DNA from: Lepisosteus oculatus
Lineage: Eukaryota > Chordata > Actinopteri > Semionotiformes > Lepisosteidae
Assembly (NCBI RefSeq): GCF_040954835.1
Contig: NC_090714.1
Location: forward strand, 5,320,501 to 5,384,500
DNA: 64,000 nucleotides
Direction: 5' to 3'
The position numbers and the translations under genes are program-made. Below, in pieces: positions 33,461 to 48,400 of the stretch (within the stretch, counting starts at the first letter, position 1; each line of letters begins with the position of its first letter). Under the pieces are notes generated by a model that saw nothing but the letters and a program-made list of their open reading frames with translations, made no database searches and was not told the origin of the DNA.

Positions 33461-36400
33461 ATGGCCAAGGAGCAGGAGAAGAACAAAGTCGCTTTGCTGG
33501 AGCTGCTGCAGAGACCCGGCAACGGCAGCTGTGTGGACTGTGGTGCTTCAGGTAACCAGAACTTCAGGGCGATGTGGTGGCGGTGTCGCTTCCGATCAAG
33601 GTCGTGGTTATGCAGTACGGGGGGCTTTTCTGTGTGAGAATGGACTAAGGAGGGCAGCGCTTGACCAGCGCCGGCGATTCAAATGTGCATCTGCTGTACC
33701 GTATCTGAAGGCAGCACAGTACTATACTCAAGCATGTACCTCTCATTGATTCGGTTTCGTTATTTCAGCATGTTAGGTTTCCTGAATAGGGTGAATAAGC
33801 TGTTTGTTCATTTGTTTTCAAAGACCATTTAGCGCTTTTGGATATGTTTTCTTATGCATCCTCGCTGTTATTGATTACGTCTTTCGCAATCCATTTGCCA
33901 TTCCGTCGCACTGACGTTGATCAGAGGAGTCAACATGCATCGTGGAATAGTGTCTTGAATGTAGTCATGTGACAACGAGCGGTTACAACGCAGATCATTT
34001 TATTAGACTCGAAAGTGTCCAGTTACATGTCCCCCAGTAACAGGGAAAGAGAAGGGACTGTCCGAGGGTGGGTCTCCAATATTAAGTGCCACATGGCTGT
34101 AGGGGCAGATGCATTGTCGCTCAAAATTGTGCAAATACACTAGAGCAGGAGTGAAAACAGAACATGGAAAAGACTGAGGTATTAAACTCTATAAGCTTAG
34201 GTAGGTAGGAGGGAAAGACGTGGTAATAGATGCCATACAATTTAAATAGGTGTAACTGGTCAATTGTAATTAAATGTTGTATTAAATGACATATGTGATC
34301 TTTCTCATGCTAATACTCATCCACCAACTACTCATCATCTAATTTAATCTAAATATCAAGCGTATCACTTTATTTGAAAAACTTGGGTTGTATTTTACCT
34401 GAGGCCATCAGAAATGCAATGCCAATCACTCTCACTAATTTCCCGTATCACTGATGGGATTGGCTTTTTCAGCACACAATCAACATTTGTGCACTGGCTC
34501 ATTGGTATGTGTACCCTTTAAACCTGAAACCTCTCCACAGTCACACACAGCCTAATAAGGTAAATGTTTCCTGGGTGCAATGAGTCTTTAAAAGACCTGT
34601 GTAGCAAAAAAAAAAACAAAGGTTAGTACCGTGTATATAACTAAACCAAACAATCATCACTTAATACTAATCAATACGGTAATGCTTCAGCTATGAGCCT
34701 AGAGATCATATTTTGCCTTGTTGCTTAGGAATCTCTTTCAATTTCCAGGTATTACTAAAATGTCATGCGTTATAACAGAGCATTGTTCAGCATGTCACGT
34801 TACAGTGGGGTGGTAGTGTTTGGACAAGAAATGTCTCACTTGTTTTATTCAGCCAGAGTGATATATTTGCTTTTTCTAATTGAACAAATAACAGAGGATC
34901 CATATGAAACGGATGCAGAGGGCTTAGGACAGCTCTGGGCAACACCAGTATTAAAAATGAAAAGTAACTGAGTGCAGAAGAAGCCTTCATGGATATCCAC
35001 CTTTGTTGCTAGAACACAGATATGTACATGATGTTGCAGACACTTTCAACGTGAATTGTGAGCACACAGAACTCATAGCACATCCGAAAGCTCAAAAGAA
35101 TAAATTCTTTATATAGGCATTCATGGCGACAAAACCACTGAAAGATTTTTAAATGCACCTACATGTGACCACGACGAAACTTAGATGCTCTAGTCTCCTG
35201 ATTCTGACAAAAAGCAAACAAATTCACTATTTCCCCACTGCAATGCAGATTTCACTATGGCATATATTACAATCAGAATTTGTCTGCAGATAGAAGCATC
35301 TTGACAAAGTTTCCTGTAGCCCAGAGATCAAGCGTTGCTTTGCAATAGCTGTGTAGTCTGTTTTAGTTATATTGCCTTGATGGTGATTTTCTGCTTCACT
35401 GCTGTGATGGCGAACAGTGTTGAATAAGCCATGCACTTGGAAAATTGCATGGGCAGCAATTGAATGGTCTTGTCTCAAGCGTATCTTGCTTTATCCCCGA
35501 GTCTGCTACTATAAACTCTGGCTCACCCTGCTCACTTTGTTTTACTTACTAAGAGATAATTGAGAATGAACGGTTGTTTAAAGTTAGAATAATGATGCAT
35601 TGCTTTGACTACACAATTCTAATAAGAGTGAATCTGAAGCATGACATCTTTCTCATACCATGTATTATATTATTAATTAAAAATACCAGTTCTTCCTTTC
35701 AGCACTGCTACAAGATGGACTATGGTATCTGGCAGCATTGTCCTACTCGTAGTTGATGTTGCGTCAGTGTATGCACACAGTGTCATCATGCATGAGTACA
35801 AGGCTTTAGACCAAAAAACATTGCTCGCTTTGTGTCCCTGAAACAAGAATGATTTGGCCTGAGTATTCGAAGGATATGTAGCTTTCATGTTAGTGGGTTC
35901 TGTTTAATTCCAGTTATTATCGCCATTGGGTGATATATTAGAAGGGGCAGCTTTTCTAAAAACATCAAATTTACCCTTTATCTACTGTTTATGTTTTAAG
36001 TCCCCTAAGGCTGTTTGTTTTCAATTAAAAAGTGGTACATTTCAAGCATGTCAGCATTCCCTCTGTCAGTGTGGAGTGAGTGGGAAGAGATGGATGGACT
36101 GAAGTGTGGTGTTAAGACACTCTTTGTGGGAGAAAGAGCATCTTTTTGGATACTTTAGGGGTCATTTGTTTTGCAAATGACTTTCATGAAAGGAACTCTG
36201 TATTAGAAGAGAAATGTTTTGAAACTACTGCACATTCTTTTTGTTTCCTGATTCAGGTATCAGTATTTACAGATCTAGAGCATCTTGATAGAATAGTACA
36301 CCACCTTGATTGTTAGATATTAAACAATGTATTCTCAGATCCATCTGGTCATTTCTGCATGTGCATGCTTGTAATACCCCTACTTCAACTTTGTCTTTAA

Positions 36401-39400
36401 ACAAAATATCGAGCCATTTGGTGTGTGCCCACAAAGTACACATTGCATATGAAGATATTTTAATTTTGTGTCGTTCCCTGTTTCTCTTTTTGTTTCTGGC
36501 CATGTTAGCTGTCAGTTTATTCCAAGTTAATTTTAATTAATTCTTGTGCAAATCACACAGCCCTTTTGTGCAAAGTGACAGAAAAGGACAGGGATCTGCA
36601 CTGCTATTCAGAACCACCTCCACAAGCATGCCTTTGCCCTAACCTGCATTATTGTCATAAGGCAAAAATCAGTTTTTTATACTTCTCAGTGACTCTGTAC
36701 AGTGACTTATATGGGGAAAATGCAGTGCATTTTGTTGCTTAGCTCCCAAAGTGCTCAGCACTTTAGCAAAATTAAGCGTGCATGCTGAATACATTCTTTG
36801 GGATTGCAAATTTTCTGTGACCTCCGAGTGCACTACCTAGATGGGTGCCAGCGCTGACCTGGTGTTGAACGCTGTTGCTTTCTCTCAATAGTGATGCCTT
36901 TTGATGTGCCATCCTGATAATAATTAATAAGCATTTGCTTTTGGAGCACAGAACACACACTTACTGTACATAATTGAATTTGTTTCAGGATGCTTCAAAC
37001 AAAAGTCCTGCTTCAGCTGAAATGAAATTTCTTTCTAAAGATCTCAAGAAGTGCTTTTACTCACAATAAATGATCTTTTAATAAATTATCGTTTCAACCT
37101 TGCGTGCAGCCTAACGATTCTTTTGGCGAATTTGTTTGACTGGTGCATGAAATGTTCTAAAAACTATGCTATTAATATATTTGTAACAGTAAGGCATTTT
37201 AGATCTGATGTAAGATCTCCAGTAGCAGGCATCATGCTGCTCTCATGCTTGGCTGATATAGGCGCTAAGAAGAACTCATGCTAGGTTAAAATACATAATT
37301 CTCAGTTTTCTTTAATCATGGATAAACATTTGCACCTGACAAATTAGTGTAACTAAGGCTGCATTTGTTCCTCATGAATAAGGAATGTATGTAGTCACTT
37401 TGTTACTTTACAGCATGGAATTAACCTCTACTTGTTCCTTCACAGCTCTCAGAATAATGCAGCTGCCCACATTAACTAATTGTGTTAGATTTGTTTAATT
37501 CATTAGACAAGCTCCATGCTGTTTAATTAGTTTGAAGGGTGAGTCTTAAAAAACGCCAATGGTGACTCAGTAGCATTTAGTCACTTGTTAAATATTTATT
37601 AGAAGTCATCTGGACCATGTGGGTAAGTGATAAGAACTGCCTGATTTCTTGTGTGTGTTTTATGTGCTACAGCGGCCTAATGGATGCGCTATGCTTGAAG
37701 TCGCCCCCAGATCAGCACCAAACCTGGTGACATAGCTGGTAAATTTGCTGTTCTTGGTTATCTGGATAGAACAAAGTGTAAATAAGAAGGAAAACAAAGA
37801 GAAAGGAGCATAGTCTTTGACACAGAACCTACTGTATATATACTGAAGCATAAAAAAACGCAAGAACATTTTATTGGCACCAAAAGCATTTTTAATGCCT
37901 CACAGTGTATTTACAACATATGTACAATAGCCTCCAAATGTTATCTTGACTTGAATATCTTGAATTGTAGGCGTGAGTTAATTTGATCACATTTTCTGCA
38001 TCTAGGAATCCTGGCAGCTGGGACTGTGTAATTATGCATGATTTGGTTGCAGATCTCTATCTGAACTTTCTGATATATTAAATCTCATTAGTTATTGTAT
38101 TGTTGCTGATAATGTATCTGTGTAATAATATAACAACAAACCGTGCTATCAAAGTGCAGTCCCCGGGAAGAATTGTGCAGGTGAGACTGGCATTAAAAAA
38201 TACATCTACATTTTGAATAGTGTTTTAAAATGATGCATCTATCTACAGTACGTAACTTTATTCATGGCAAATTGAAACAGTTAAGAAATCTGGTGACTCC
38301 TCTTTATTACTGCTGGAGGAGAGAGGCTAGAGGCCAGTGTGTTTCTGTACATGAGGTCTAATGTCTTTACAGAGTAATGCTCAAATTGTCAACTTTGAGC
38401 ATAGACCTGTTTCTTGGTGACAGATTACTGACGATATTCAGGCCTTATCTGATTAACTGCAGCTAAATAATCTAATCTATTGGGTCATGTCACTGGTTGA
38501 CTATGACCAGGGTTCACCTGCTGGCAGAATGCAATTATATCTCTCCTTGCCTGGTGGGTGTCTGTTTGAATGTGATTCAACTGGACACCATTGCAGTGGA
38601 AGGTAAATACAGGAAAAGCACTGAGACTATTTGTAAGTGACTGAATACAAATTAATGACTTATATACTCGTTTGTTTTCTGCAAACCCTTCAAACTGTCC
38701 CTTGTCAATGAAACCATTTCATGCAGTATTGTTTTCTACCAGACACTGGCTGTTATGGAGAGATTGACAGTTTGAAAGCCTTTGACATTAATTAATCAAT
38801 TAATGGCCTCATTGACTCAAACTGACAGAGTGAAGGCTAGGTTCAGTTCCTGAATGAACTTTATATCGCTTTGTAAAGTGGGTCAATGTGCACAACAGCA
38901 GGGCAGCCGCAAGCGGAGTTTCATAAAAAGGACAATGCTAAAAAAAAATTCACCCTGAAAGGTTTAAAAATGACTACTTCACCTTAGTGTTGCCACTTGG
39001 TAACAAATAACCAGTGATGCAATGAAGTCTTACCTGTATGGCATGGGGGCCGCTGTTTGAGTCTTCTGTATCTGTGTTATTGAGAATGCAGTACGTATTC
39101 TGTACAGTACGAGCCATGCACATCTCTCGGTGCTCTTGTCCAGAATATTTTTGGTGGCTTGCTTCTGCACCAGGGCTAAGTGCCACAGAGCAAGTTGCAG
39201 AAGTGAGGTCATCCCCCTTCAAACATAGTGCAGAATTCTGCTGTGGAGGAAGGACCAGAGATGCGTGGGAGGGACACTGTGTCCCATCTGAGCCTGTGCG
39301 CAACTGTGGTCACATCCTGGCAGGGGCAGAGTAGAGCTCGGCCCCTCGGCCCCTCGGCCCCTCAGCCACGTTTCTATCCCGGAGATTCCCTGCAGGGCGA

Positions 39401-42400
39401 AGCCGGACTGTGAAGTGTACGAGTCATGCCGAGATTAAACAGCCTGACCTCTTTGCTCTAATGAACCTTAACCAGAACAGCGGTCCCCCTGTGGGAGCTG
39501 TTGGAGCTGTCGATGCCTGCTTATGCTGACATTATTTCCTCCACATACTACCGTTGGATCCACCCCTTCCCCCAGAAAACACCTTTTTATCGCTGCTATC
39601 TGCAAAACCTTTACAATTGCTGTCCTATACCTCTCCCTTCTGTGTAATGCTCTCCTTTCAGTATTGCTAGTTTTCCCTTTTGAGTGGTTCCTGTCCTTGT
39701 ACCACACTTTCTATCACCTGTATTATAATGCTTTCTCTGCTAATTATCACTTCCAAAGGCTCTCCGGGGCTTGGTGGTATGGAGATCGATTGCTATGGAA
39801 TGTGAAAAAGACAAATTCCTAATACAAGAATTTGTATTTGGCCAATAGAGTGACCTAACCTGCAGAAGGACAGAGGACGCTTTGCTCAGTAGGTAGCGCA
39901 GGGAGTTGTCACAGCGATGATGCAGTGATAAGTGCATCAGGGAGGAGAGAAAACTGACATTGACGCCACAGGGGTGATGCAGTTAGGTGACTGTTGGGAA
40001 TCCAAGCGTTGCTAAAAGGCTTTGATCAGGCCCTAGTGTGTAACAAGCTGTTTCCTTTTTCAAGGAGGAGGGCAGTAAAGCGTGTGATCATTCCAGATGT
40101 CTGCAGTGAACGCAGGAAGCTGTCAAAAGAGAACAGCATGCTTCCCCCCTCTGGTTTCTTCCCCTGGCGAGAGATTCAAGGACTTGCGTGCTCAGTATAG
40201 GGATAGCAGCTCCCAGGGAAACTGAGCCTGTGTATGTTGACGCTGAGCCACACCTCTGTAGTTCAAAGTGCAGAAGCAACTGTACCAGGAGGAGAGAGAG
40301 CAGGACAAAGTGTGATCCTGGCAAGTCCCTCCGGTATTTGTGCTCCTTTAGCAGGGGGCTCTTGTAGGTCAGGGCTGGTGCTACTTATGCACCTGTCTTA
40401 GGAAAAGGGATACAATTGTTTACTTGTAACAGGTTCATGGGGTGGAGTCCTAAGCCTGCACACAGCTTAGATTACGTCTCTTGGCACTTGTGGTCTGCTG
40501 GGCAAATACCCTCAGGGAATCGTGTTTTTTAAAATGTGCTTCCCTAAAATTTCAAATAGAAAAATTCTGAACCGAGGACATATTATAGTACCGACATCTG
40601 AGAATATATGCCCGTCCTCGTGAGTGCTGTGAAAACAGTTTCGAACAGAGATACATCTTTGATCATAGATCTTTCTTGCATCATCAATGTGCAAGCAAAA
40701 CCACACGGGCACATCATCGACATGTAAATAGATCAAATAGATTTCAGCAGGCGTCTCTTTTTACAGGTTAATGGTGAGTAACATGTAAGCCCAGAAAAGA
40801 AGAAGGCTAGTCCAAAAATACTGCCTGGGTTGTAAGACTTGTGAGAGGTTTCATTCTCTCTCACCATAAAGAAGCTGTTTTTTTTATTCTTAGGGAAATT
40901 ATCAACATTTTTACATGGTGATGAAATGGATTAATAACATCCAGTAGTAACAAAGTCCTACTAAGGAGGGAAATCTTGTAATGGATACTGTATCTGATCT
41001 TCAATCTTTTCTTTTATCTTTCCTGCAGAAGACTTTCACTTCCCCTGCATTATTATTCACTTTAGCAGAATCCTTCGTATGTCTTGCCTTGAAGTTATTT
41101 TGCTCTATTTTGTTTAATAGTAGTGGGTGATACCCCAGATGTATAATGAAAATCATTTTAGCTACAGAAGCTTTCAGTTAATTTTTGAAAGTCTTGATAA
41201 TGCAGATGATACCCAGATTTATGTCAAAATTTCTTTCCCCCTCTGGTCTCTCCACTCCTTCACTTATCTCTTGTTTGCGTGACATCAAACTCTGGTTGAC
41301 ATCATATTCCCTGGAGCCAAATAGGGACAAAACAGAAATTTTACTGGTGGGCAGCAATTGGGCTGTAAAGGGCTTTGGAGATATCCTGGGACTGGCAGGT
41401 TCCTCTTTTGGGATTAGGTTCATTGGTCAGCTGTGGCCAAGTGATTCCTCGAGGGACATAAAAACAGATTATTTACAAAATAACTGAAAAACATTTGGTT
41501 CCACAAAAATGTACCTCTATGGCTGTTTGTGTAATCAAACTGCCGCAAAAGAATCCTGTTCTGCAGCAAAGATCTGTTCTTTTGATTCCACTCAGCAGAG
41601 ATGATGGTTAATGTTTTTCTGATGTATCCCAGCAGCAGAGTAAAAAACACTACAGATCTCTTGGATGATGCTTACGCAAATTTTAGTTTAATAGAAATCC
41701 ATGGCTTGAAAGAAAGGATAAGGAAGCTGTTGTGGAAATTGACATGGGTGTTATCCGAATTTTCCTTAAATTGTCCCTAGAGTACCCCTAAGATCCCTGG
41801 GGGCTGTGTTGGAGGAGTTAGCATAAATATTACTGAGTCATCAAAAGGTCACCTGGAAAACGGAGCTGCACAGTTTTCTCTTTAAGACGAGGGATATTGA
41901 GGTTAACAGCCAGTTACCTTTTCTTCAGATTACCACATAGATAAATGTGATGCCTGGAGGAAGAAATTCAATCCATTACTTGCTGGGTTTCTGAGTGGGA
42001 TTTCCAGTCCGACCGGGTCCTCTGATGACAGTGTCATTATGACTCGTGCTCTGCAAAGCTGAACTTCAGAAATGGGAGACCCAATGAATAACCCAAGCCT
42101 TTCTCTTTGTTTAATTGAGCTCTGAAGGATACTTGCTTCTGATAGCTGTTTGATTTCAGATTTCTTACAAGTTTAATTGAAATGATTTTAATTCCTTAAC
42201 GAGGCCTGGAGGCCTTCATGTTCATAAAGGAAAGAAAAAGGTGGCAATATTTTGCTGAAACAAAATGATAGTACATATGTGTTTCTGGTGTGTGTGTGCT
42301 CGGGTGTGGTGGCATTTTCTATGTGGACGTGTGGTTTATTTGTGAGGGAAATGGTGGTTTTAATGTCATTATCTCTCTGTAGATGATTGCAGCCTGTTGT

Positions 42401-45400
42401 CCTATGAGGCATCGCTTTCTGAAATAGATCTTTTCTTTCTTTTCAAAAATGACCAACCACAGTTTCAATTTCCTTTTTACAAAGACACCAGCATGAAGGG
42501 CTGTAAAAGAAAATCAGATTGTCCTTATCAGGAGATCAGTTGTCTGCTGTAAAGAACTGGCTGCATAGAGGTCTTTACATTCTTTTATTCTGAATTCACA
42601 CCTTGGTTTCAAAAATACAGTGATACAGTGGTTCTAAACTTCCAGTTTACTCCTGTATTGTGATTATTATTATTATGATAATGATGATGATTATTATTAA
42701 CACCTATATAGTGCTTTTCTGGACACTTCACTCAAAGAGGTTTACAGATAAAGGGGATCCCCTCCACCACCACCAGTGTGTAGCCCCACCTGGATGATGT
42801 GACAGCAGCCATAGTGCACCAGTATGTTAACCACACACTAACTATCAGTGAGGAGGAGAACAGAGTAATGAAGCCAATTCATCTATGGGGATTATTAGGA
42901 GGCCATGATTGGTAAAGGCCAATGGGAAATTTGGCCAGGACACCAGGGTTAACACCCCTACTTTTTTTTTTTAATGTCCTGGGATTTTTCATGACCATGG
43001 TGATTCAGGACCTTGGTTTTTTGGTTCATCAGAAGGGTTATGCCTTTTTTGCAGTATTTGTGTCCTCATCACAATACAGGGGCACTGGCACTCACACAGA
43101 CTGCTGGGTGAGCGCCCCCTACTGGTCCTCTAACACCTCTTTACCATATCTTGAACAGCTTAGCTTTCCCAGGAGGTCTCCCATCCAGGCACCAGCCAGA
43201 CTCACACCTGTTTAGCTTCAGTGGGTTGCTAGTTTTGAGTTGCAGGTTATACAGCTACTGTAGAAATTAGTTCTTTAGCGCAGGATAATTTATTTACATT
43301 TTTCTATTTGATGCCATGTTTTAAAGCAAAAACTGGTCTCAGCTCTTAAAAAGCTGACTTCGATTTGAAATCATTATAAATCCTGTGCCAATTAGTATGT
43401 TTCTGCACTGCTCTCCTGCTCTGCTATCTGAAAAGCAACCAGTTGAACTTGGTTATAAAATGAAAGGAAGGAAAAACACCCACTAACAGTAGGTGGATCT
43501 GATAGTGTCATTCCTACCCATGCCTGTTCATCATCCTATTTTTAAGAGCTCTTTAGTCAGAAATAAAGGAGCAAAATCTCAATTTACAAGTTTAGGAAAG
43601 ACTGTAGAAATGTGTGTCCTGTTGGAAACAATGCACTTTAATTAGGGCATTTTTTAAAGCAAAGACAGAAAAGAAGTCTAAACTAGGATGCAGATCATTT
43701 ACTGGCAGCCACTGGCACAGGCAATTTAAGGGCCTAGCTGGAAATAAATCCAGCAGACATGGTGGTACCACCAGGACCAGGATTGCAGCCCTAACATGGC
43801 CAGGCTAGCAGAAATGTCTGGACCAGTACCCATGTGAAATGTTTCCATGGCACACTAGCAGAAAGAGGGGCAGCATGGTGGTCCAGTAGTTAGCTTTGTT
43901 GCCTGGCAGGGCTGAGGCCCTGGGTTCAATTCCTGGCATGCTGTCTGTGTGGAGTTTGCATGTTCACCTTGTGTTTGTGTGGTTTTCAGCCATGAGCTCT
44001 GTTTTCCTCCCACAGTCCAGAAACATACTGGTAGGTTAATTGTTTTCTGGGGGAACTGGCCTGGTGTGAGTGTGTCTGTGTGTGCCCTGTGGTGGACTGG
44101 TGTGCTGTCCAGGGTGTATCCTGCCTTGTGCCAATTGCTTGCTGGGATAGCAGGCAGTTCGAAAATGAATGGATGGACTACATGAACGAAGAGATGACAA
44201 TATGTCACTCAGTGTATTGGCATTTCACTTGACATCAGATATTTGCTTCTGCTTTGTTTTTTTTCCCCCAAGATGTTAACTGTGTAGAAATGCTTATTTG
44301 TGACCATAAAGCACATTTCAAAATGTTACCTTGAGTTGCACCAATGTGAAATACTCGTTACTTCTGTTTTAGTAAGGCTTCCACATTTTCGTCGGCATGC
44401 TCGCTTTTTTTCCTTCTTATCTTGCATGCAAAATAATTGTTTTTTTTTCTTCATTTTTAGCACTTATTTTCATTATGCTTTTAAAAAGTCACTTTGAAAA
44501 TCCGTTCTGAATCCGCTAAAAGACTGAGACCGACACTGTGGGTTAATGTGAGCTGTACATGTGCAGGCCTTTGTGGTGTTTCCACTCTCAGTTCGCCTTA
44601 CATGACTATACAAATCTGCTTGTATGCAACTGTGTTCCAGAGACGATTGTTTCAGCCCTCACTTGCTTACATAATAGTTTGTCATTTGAGCAAACGATGT
44701 TGAGATTAGTGTTTACACAATCCGTCACTTTCACCACAAGTTATTGTAACTGATTTTTGTGTCCTGTTGAATGTGAAAGCACCTACAGATGTGTGAAGAA
44801 TAATGAACTATAGATGGGATCTTCCATCTCTGTCTCTGATGGTGGTTCTGGGTTGATCTGGCTATTCGAAAGCAAAAGACGTCTGTAATTCTTCTAGGGA
44901 AGCACAACACTTTGGAGTTTACATTATTCTTGGGGAAACAAGAAGAAAAGCGACCTTCATAAGCTCTCAGTAGTTTGGGCAAATGCGTTTTAAGATGGAA
45001 TACAGAAGTAATTGAATTAGATTGATTTATTGACTTAATCTGCCTGACTGAGGGCACCACAGAATGATTGGAAGGATGAGGTCATTGGGCACCGCCCTCT
45101 TCTCACCCACCACTATGAGTCGCTGTGGGTGAAGAGGGGTGAAGGGTGGGGTGTCAGGAATGATATATGAGTAGAGGTTAGGGTGTGACCTGCTGAATTT
45201 ATTTCTAACTCTATTAAAAGTGACAGCTGACAATGAGTCATTATCACATTTGGACCCCGCATGAGTCCAAATTCCTACTGCAAGTGAGCAACTTGGTGGA
45301 GAGTTTGAGACACAGCTTGTACTTTCCACCTTCGAGGAAACTAAACAAACGTTTGTGAAATGGTCCTTTTTTAAATCTGAAGGTTCATATTCAAACACAG

Positions 45401-48400
45401 TTTGATGGGATTAGTCTCCTGACTGCTGTGGGATTGTGTCAGCTGAGATGCTCCTAGTTATTTGAAGTGCCGGCTTTCAGCACAACTGTAGAAACCGAAT
45501 GTTAAATTGTTAGGACAACTTTCAAAGTGTTTCAGATTTATGTACCAAGTGCTATGTCTCTGTAAGTCAACATAAACTATTTTAGATCCCCAAACAACTG
45601 TATTGTTATTCCAGCTTTGTTGCCATTTCAATGAACCCTCAGGCAATTAGGAACAAGTCCTACTTTGGAAAAAGAAAAAGCTTCTTGGGCAGAAAGCACC
45701 TGGGGATTTTTGATATGAACGTGTCTTGTGCCTGTACCCAGAGGGTAAAGGTCATCTGATTTGGACAGCTGTGCCCTCTGTGAGCGCTTGCTCTTCCTGT
45801 CAGTGGGTTTGTGTAGGGAAGATTCCTTCCTCTCCCGGCATCCTGCCCTCCATCAGTAGCCCAGGAGGAACTTGATAAGTCTGGCTCAGTAGATAACAGT
45901 TCAGCTGGCAGGTAACATCACTGACCAAGGATGAGGCATCGACATCTTCAAATTTATAGCCCGTCTGTATATTTCCATCTCAGCTGGAAATGTGAAATTC
46001 ACTTTTCTTCTGATGAAGCATCACATACAGTGGAACTCCATACTTCCTATAGTCAAGTGCATTAAAGCCATATTTGGAAGAGATTCTAGCCTAAGTACCT
46101 AAACAGCTTGTGGATGGACAACTTAAAGAAGAAGATGTGCCACTTAACTACCGTCAGCATACTGACTGAAAGGAGCAGTGCATACTTTTGTGATCAGTAG
46201 GGTTACTCCAAATGCACCTCATACAATAATGTCTTTATCCACCTCTACAAGAATTAGTGGCTGGAGTGTTAAGTGAGTAATTTCCTTTAAAAACCAAAAA
46301 TACTGTAGAGGCCATTCAGTTGTTAAAAAATGGCTTTGTTTGGCTAACACCAGCTAGTCCATACACACAGTCTTGGTTTGCTTAGGCCTCATTGTCTCTT
46401 TTTTTTCTTCAACTTTTTGAAGTTTTTGTTTATTGTTTACAGAAAAGCCAGACCTTTTTTAAATCCGGGGGCCCAACACTGCGAGTGCAGCCACGGTGCC
46501 ATCGCTCCACACATCAGCCAAGCTGTTGTGTTTCTATCTGTTTTTCACAGGCACCTCGTCTTGTCGTTTCTTTCAGATCCTGACTGGGCCTCGTTCACGT
46601 TGGGGGTGTTTATCTGTCAGAACTGCTCTGCGATTCACAGGAACATTCCCCAGGTTAGCAAAGTGAAGTCCGTCCAGCTGGACATGTGGCAGAAAGCCGA
46701 AGTCGAGGTAATTTCCCCTTTCCCTTGCCTATCGCTGTCGTTGATTGCCTTTTTAAATCTCCGTCACTGTAACAGGTCCCAGTGCAGTGAGCATGGCACA
46801 GCTGTGAGTTCCCTGCCTTGAAACCCACACAGGGCAGAAGACCCAGAGGAGGTCACTGCTGTCTAGGATTCGGCCCCCCTAAAGAGCTGCACACATTGCA
46901 CCACCGAGCTGATCATCCGCACTGTCGACGAGTTCTGCAAAACAGACCCTTGCCGAGCTGTTGGGACCCTTGTGCCTGATGAAGACAACCGGGGGATCCC
47001 TTTTCATTAAAACATTGAGAGGAAGAAAAACTAAATTGGGGCCTGTCAGGACAGCCCTTGCATCAGCTTGAGTCAAACTCTTGAAATCGGAACAAGGGAA
47101 ATAGGAACAGCTTCAGTGCCGTGCTGAGTGATGGATGCTCCCTAGGAGCTGAGCAGTGTGAAGGCAGAGGGTGGTTTCATTACAGCTCTCAGTAATAAAC
47201 GAGAGCTGGACTATCTGAAAGCTGAAAACCACTGACTCGATTAAGCAAAATAGGTATTCTAAACTGGAAGAGTGAATTTTGTCCAGATTCTCCCTTACAT
47301 TATAAAAGCTTTTAGTAACATTTCTGAACACACTGGCAGGAAAGCCCTTGCTTTTGCTTATGCTACCCATCAGCCACATATCAAGACCGAGCTCTTCAGA
47401 AGGGTGAACAAACAGGTGACTGACAGCCCCTGAGCACGTGCTACCAAGCTGTCCCGGTCACATGTTACATTGTCATTTCCTACTACCAATTTGCATGTAT
47501 TAAAGCAGGTTAGTTTTAATTGTAGCCAGATTGGACTCTGCTGTCGGCTGTTAAGACACCAGTTACCCTTCATTGGACCCCGAGGACAGACCTAGAGATT
47601 TCATAGAGGGTTTGTATACATGCAAATATGTCTTTCAAAACAAAAAACCCACGATAATCAATCTGCTCCACAGCCTTTTGAATTTCCGGTGCTGCTTTGT
47701 GTGGCTTCTTTCCCTGAGTTCGTTTCTGTTGCAAGGGGGACGGATTTGCCAGGTTAACTGCCGCACCTGGCCTCTGTGTGTGTAATCAGAGAGCTGAAGT
47801 GCTGACCTGTGAGATAGGGCTGCCCAATCCTCTGCAAGGCCAAGTCTACTTTGTCGATCACTGTGTTCCTTCTCGAACGTTGTTCAACTGCATGGATTAC
47901 CATGCCTTTGCATTCATTTGAGTTTTCAAGGCCCTCTGTGCATACGCCTGACGTCCTGTTATTGCTATGAATAGTGGAATGAGTGCCTTCCCCCCTGTGT
48001 CTTGCTTCTGATCTGGGTAGAGCTCCTCACGTTCAAGGTGAAAACAGACGTTCACTGCCACAGGAAACAGGATTTCTTCTGAATATCAATTATCACGAGT
48101 AGTTGTAAGAGAGGTCATATTTCATTCCAAATATTCAATCATTACCCACAGAGCTGTCGTAACACCCTTTGGGGTTTTCGGTGGGTGAAATTGCACCAAC
48201 CAGGGCCCTGAAGAGGACCTCAAAAGCTAATTATGTCCTTCTGTTCCTAACAGTTCATGGCTTCCACTGGAAACAATGCTGCTAAAGCCAAATATGAACA
48301 GAAGGTGCCACCTTTTTATTACAGACCGACATTTGCTGACAGCCAGTAAGTGATGTTTCTTTCCTACCTTCTAATCATTCCTTATTGAATTTTAGGAATG

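Larger units (their letters stand above)
33552..46576 (+). other. ADAP1: ADAP1 intron 1
   Basis: A 13-kb intron (donor GTAACC, acceptor tttctttcag). It holds a LINE RT fragment at 41.2 kb, a nearly complete 5S-derived SINE at 42.7-43.3 kb, a tRNA-derived SINE at 43.9-44.2 kb, a fragment of the Penelope-like repeat at 37.4 kb and a small C-rich minisatellite at 39.34 kb. The rest is AT-rich unique-looking DNA with no recognised gene on either strand. Confidence 0.7.

Noticed and set aside
39334-39366. CRISPR-like or regulatory repeat array
   Set aside because: It is a three-unit simple minisatellite with no spacers, in a vertebrate intron.
42960-43255. 5S rRNA gene
   Set aside because: Only the internal promoter part resembles 5S rRNA, and it continues into a SINE body, so it is a SINE3-type element.
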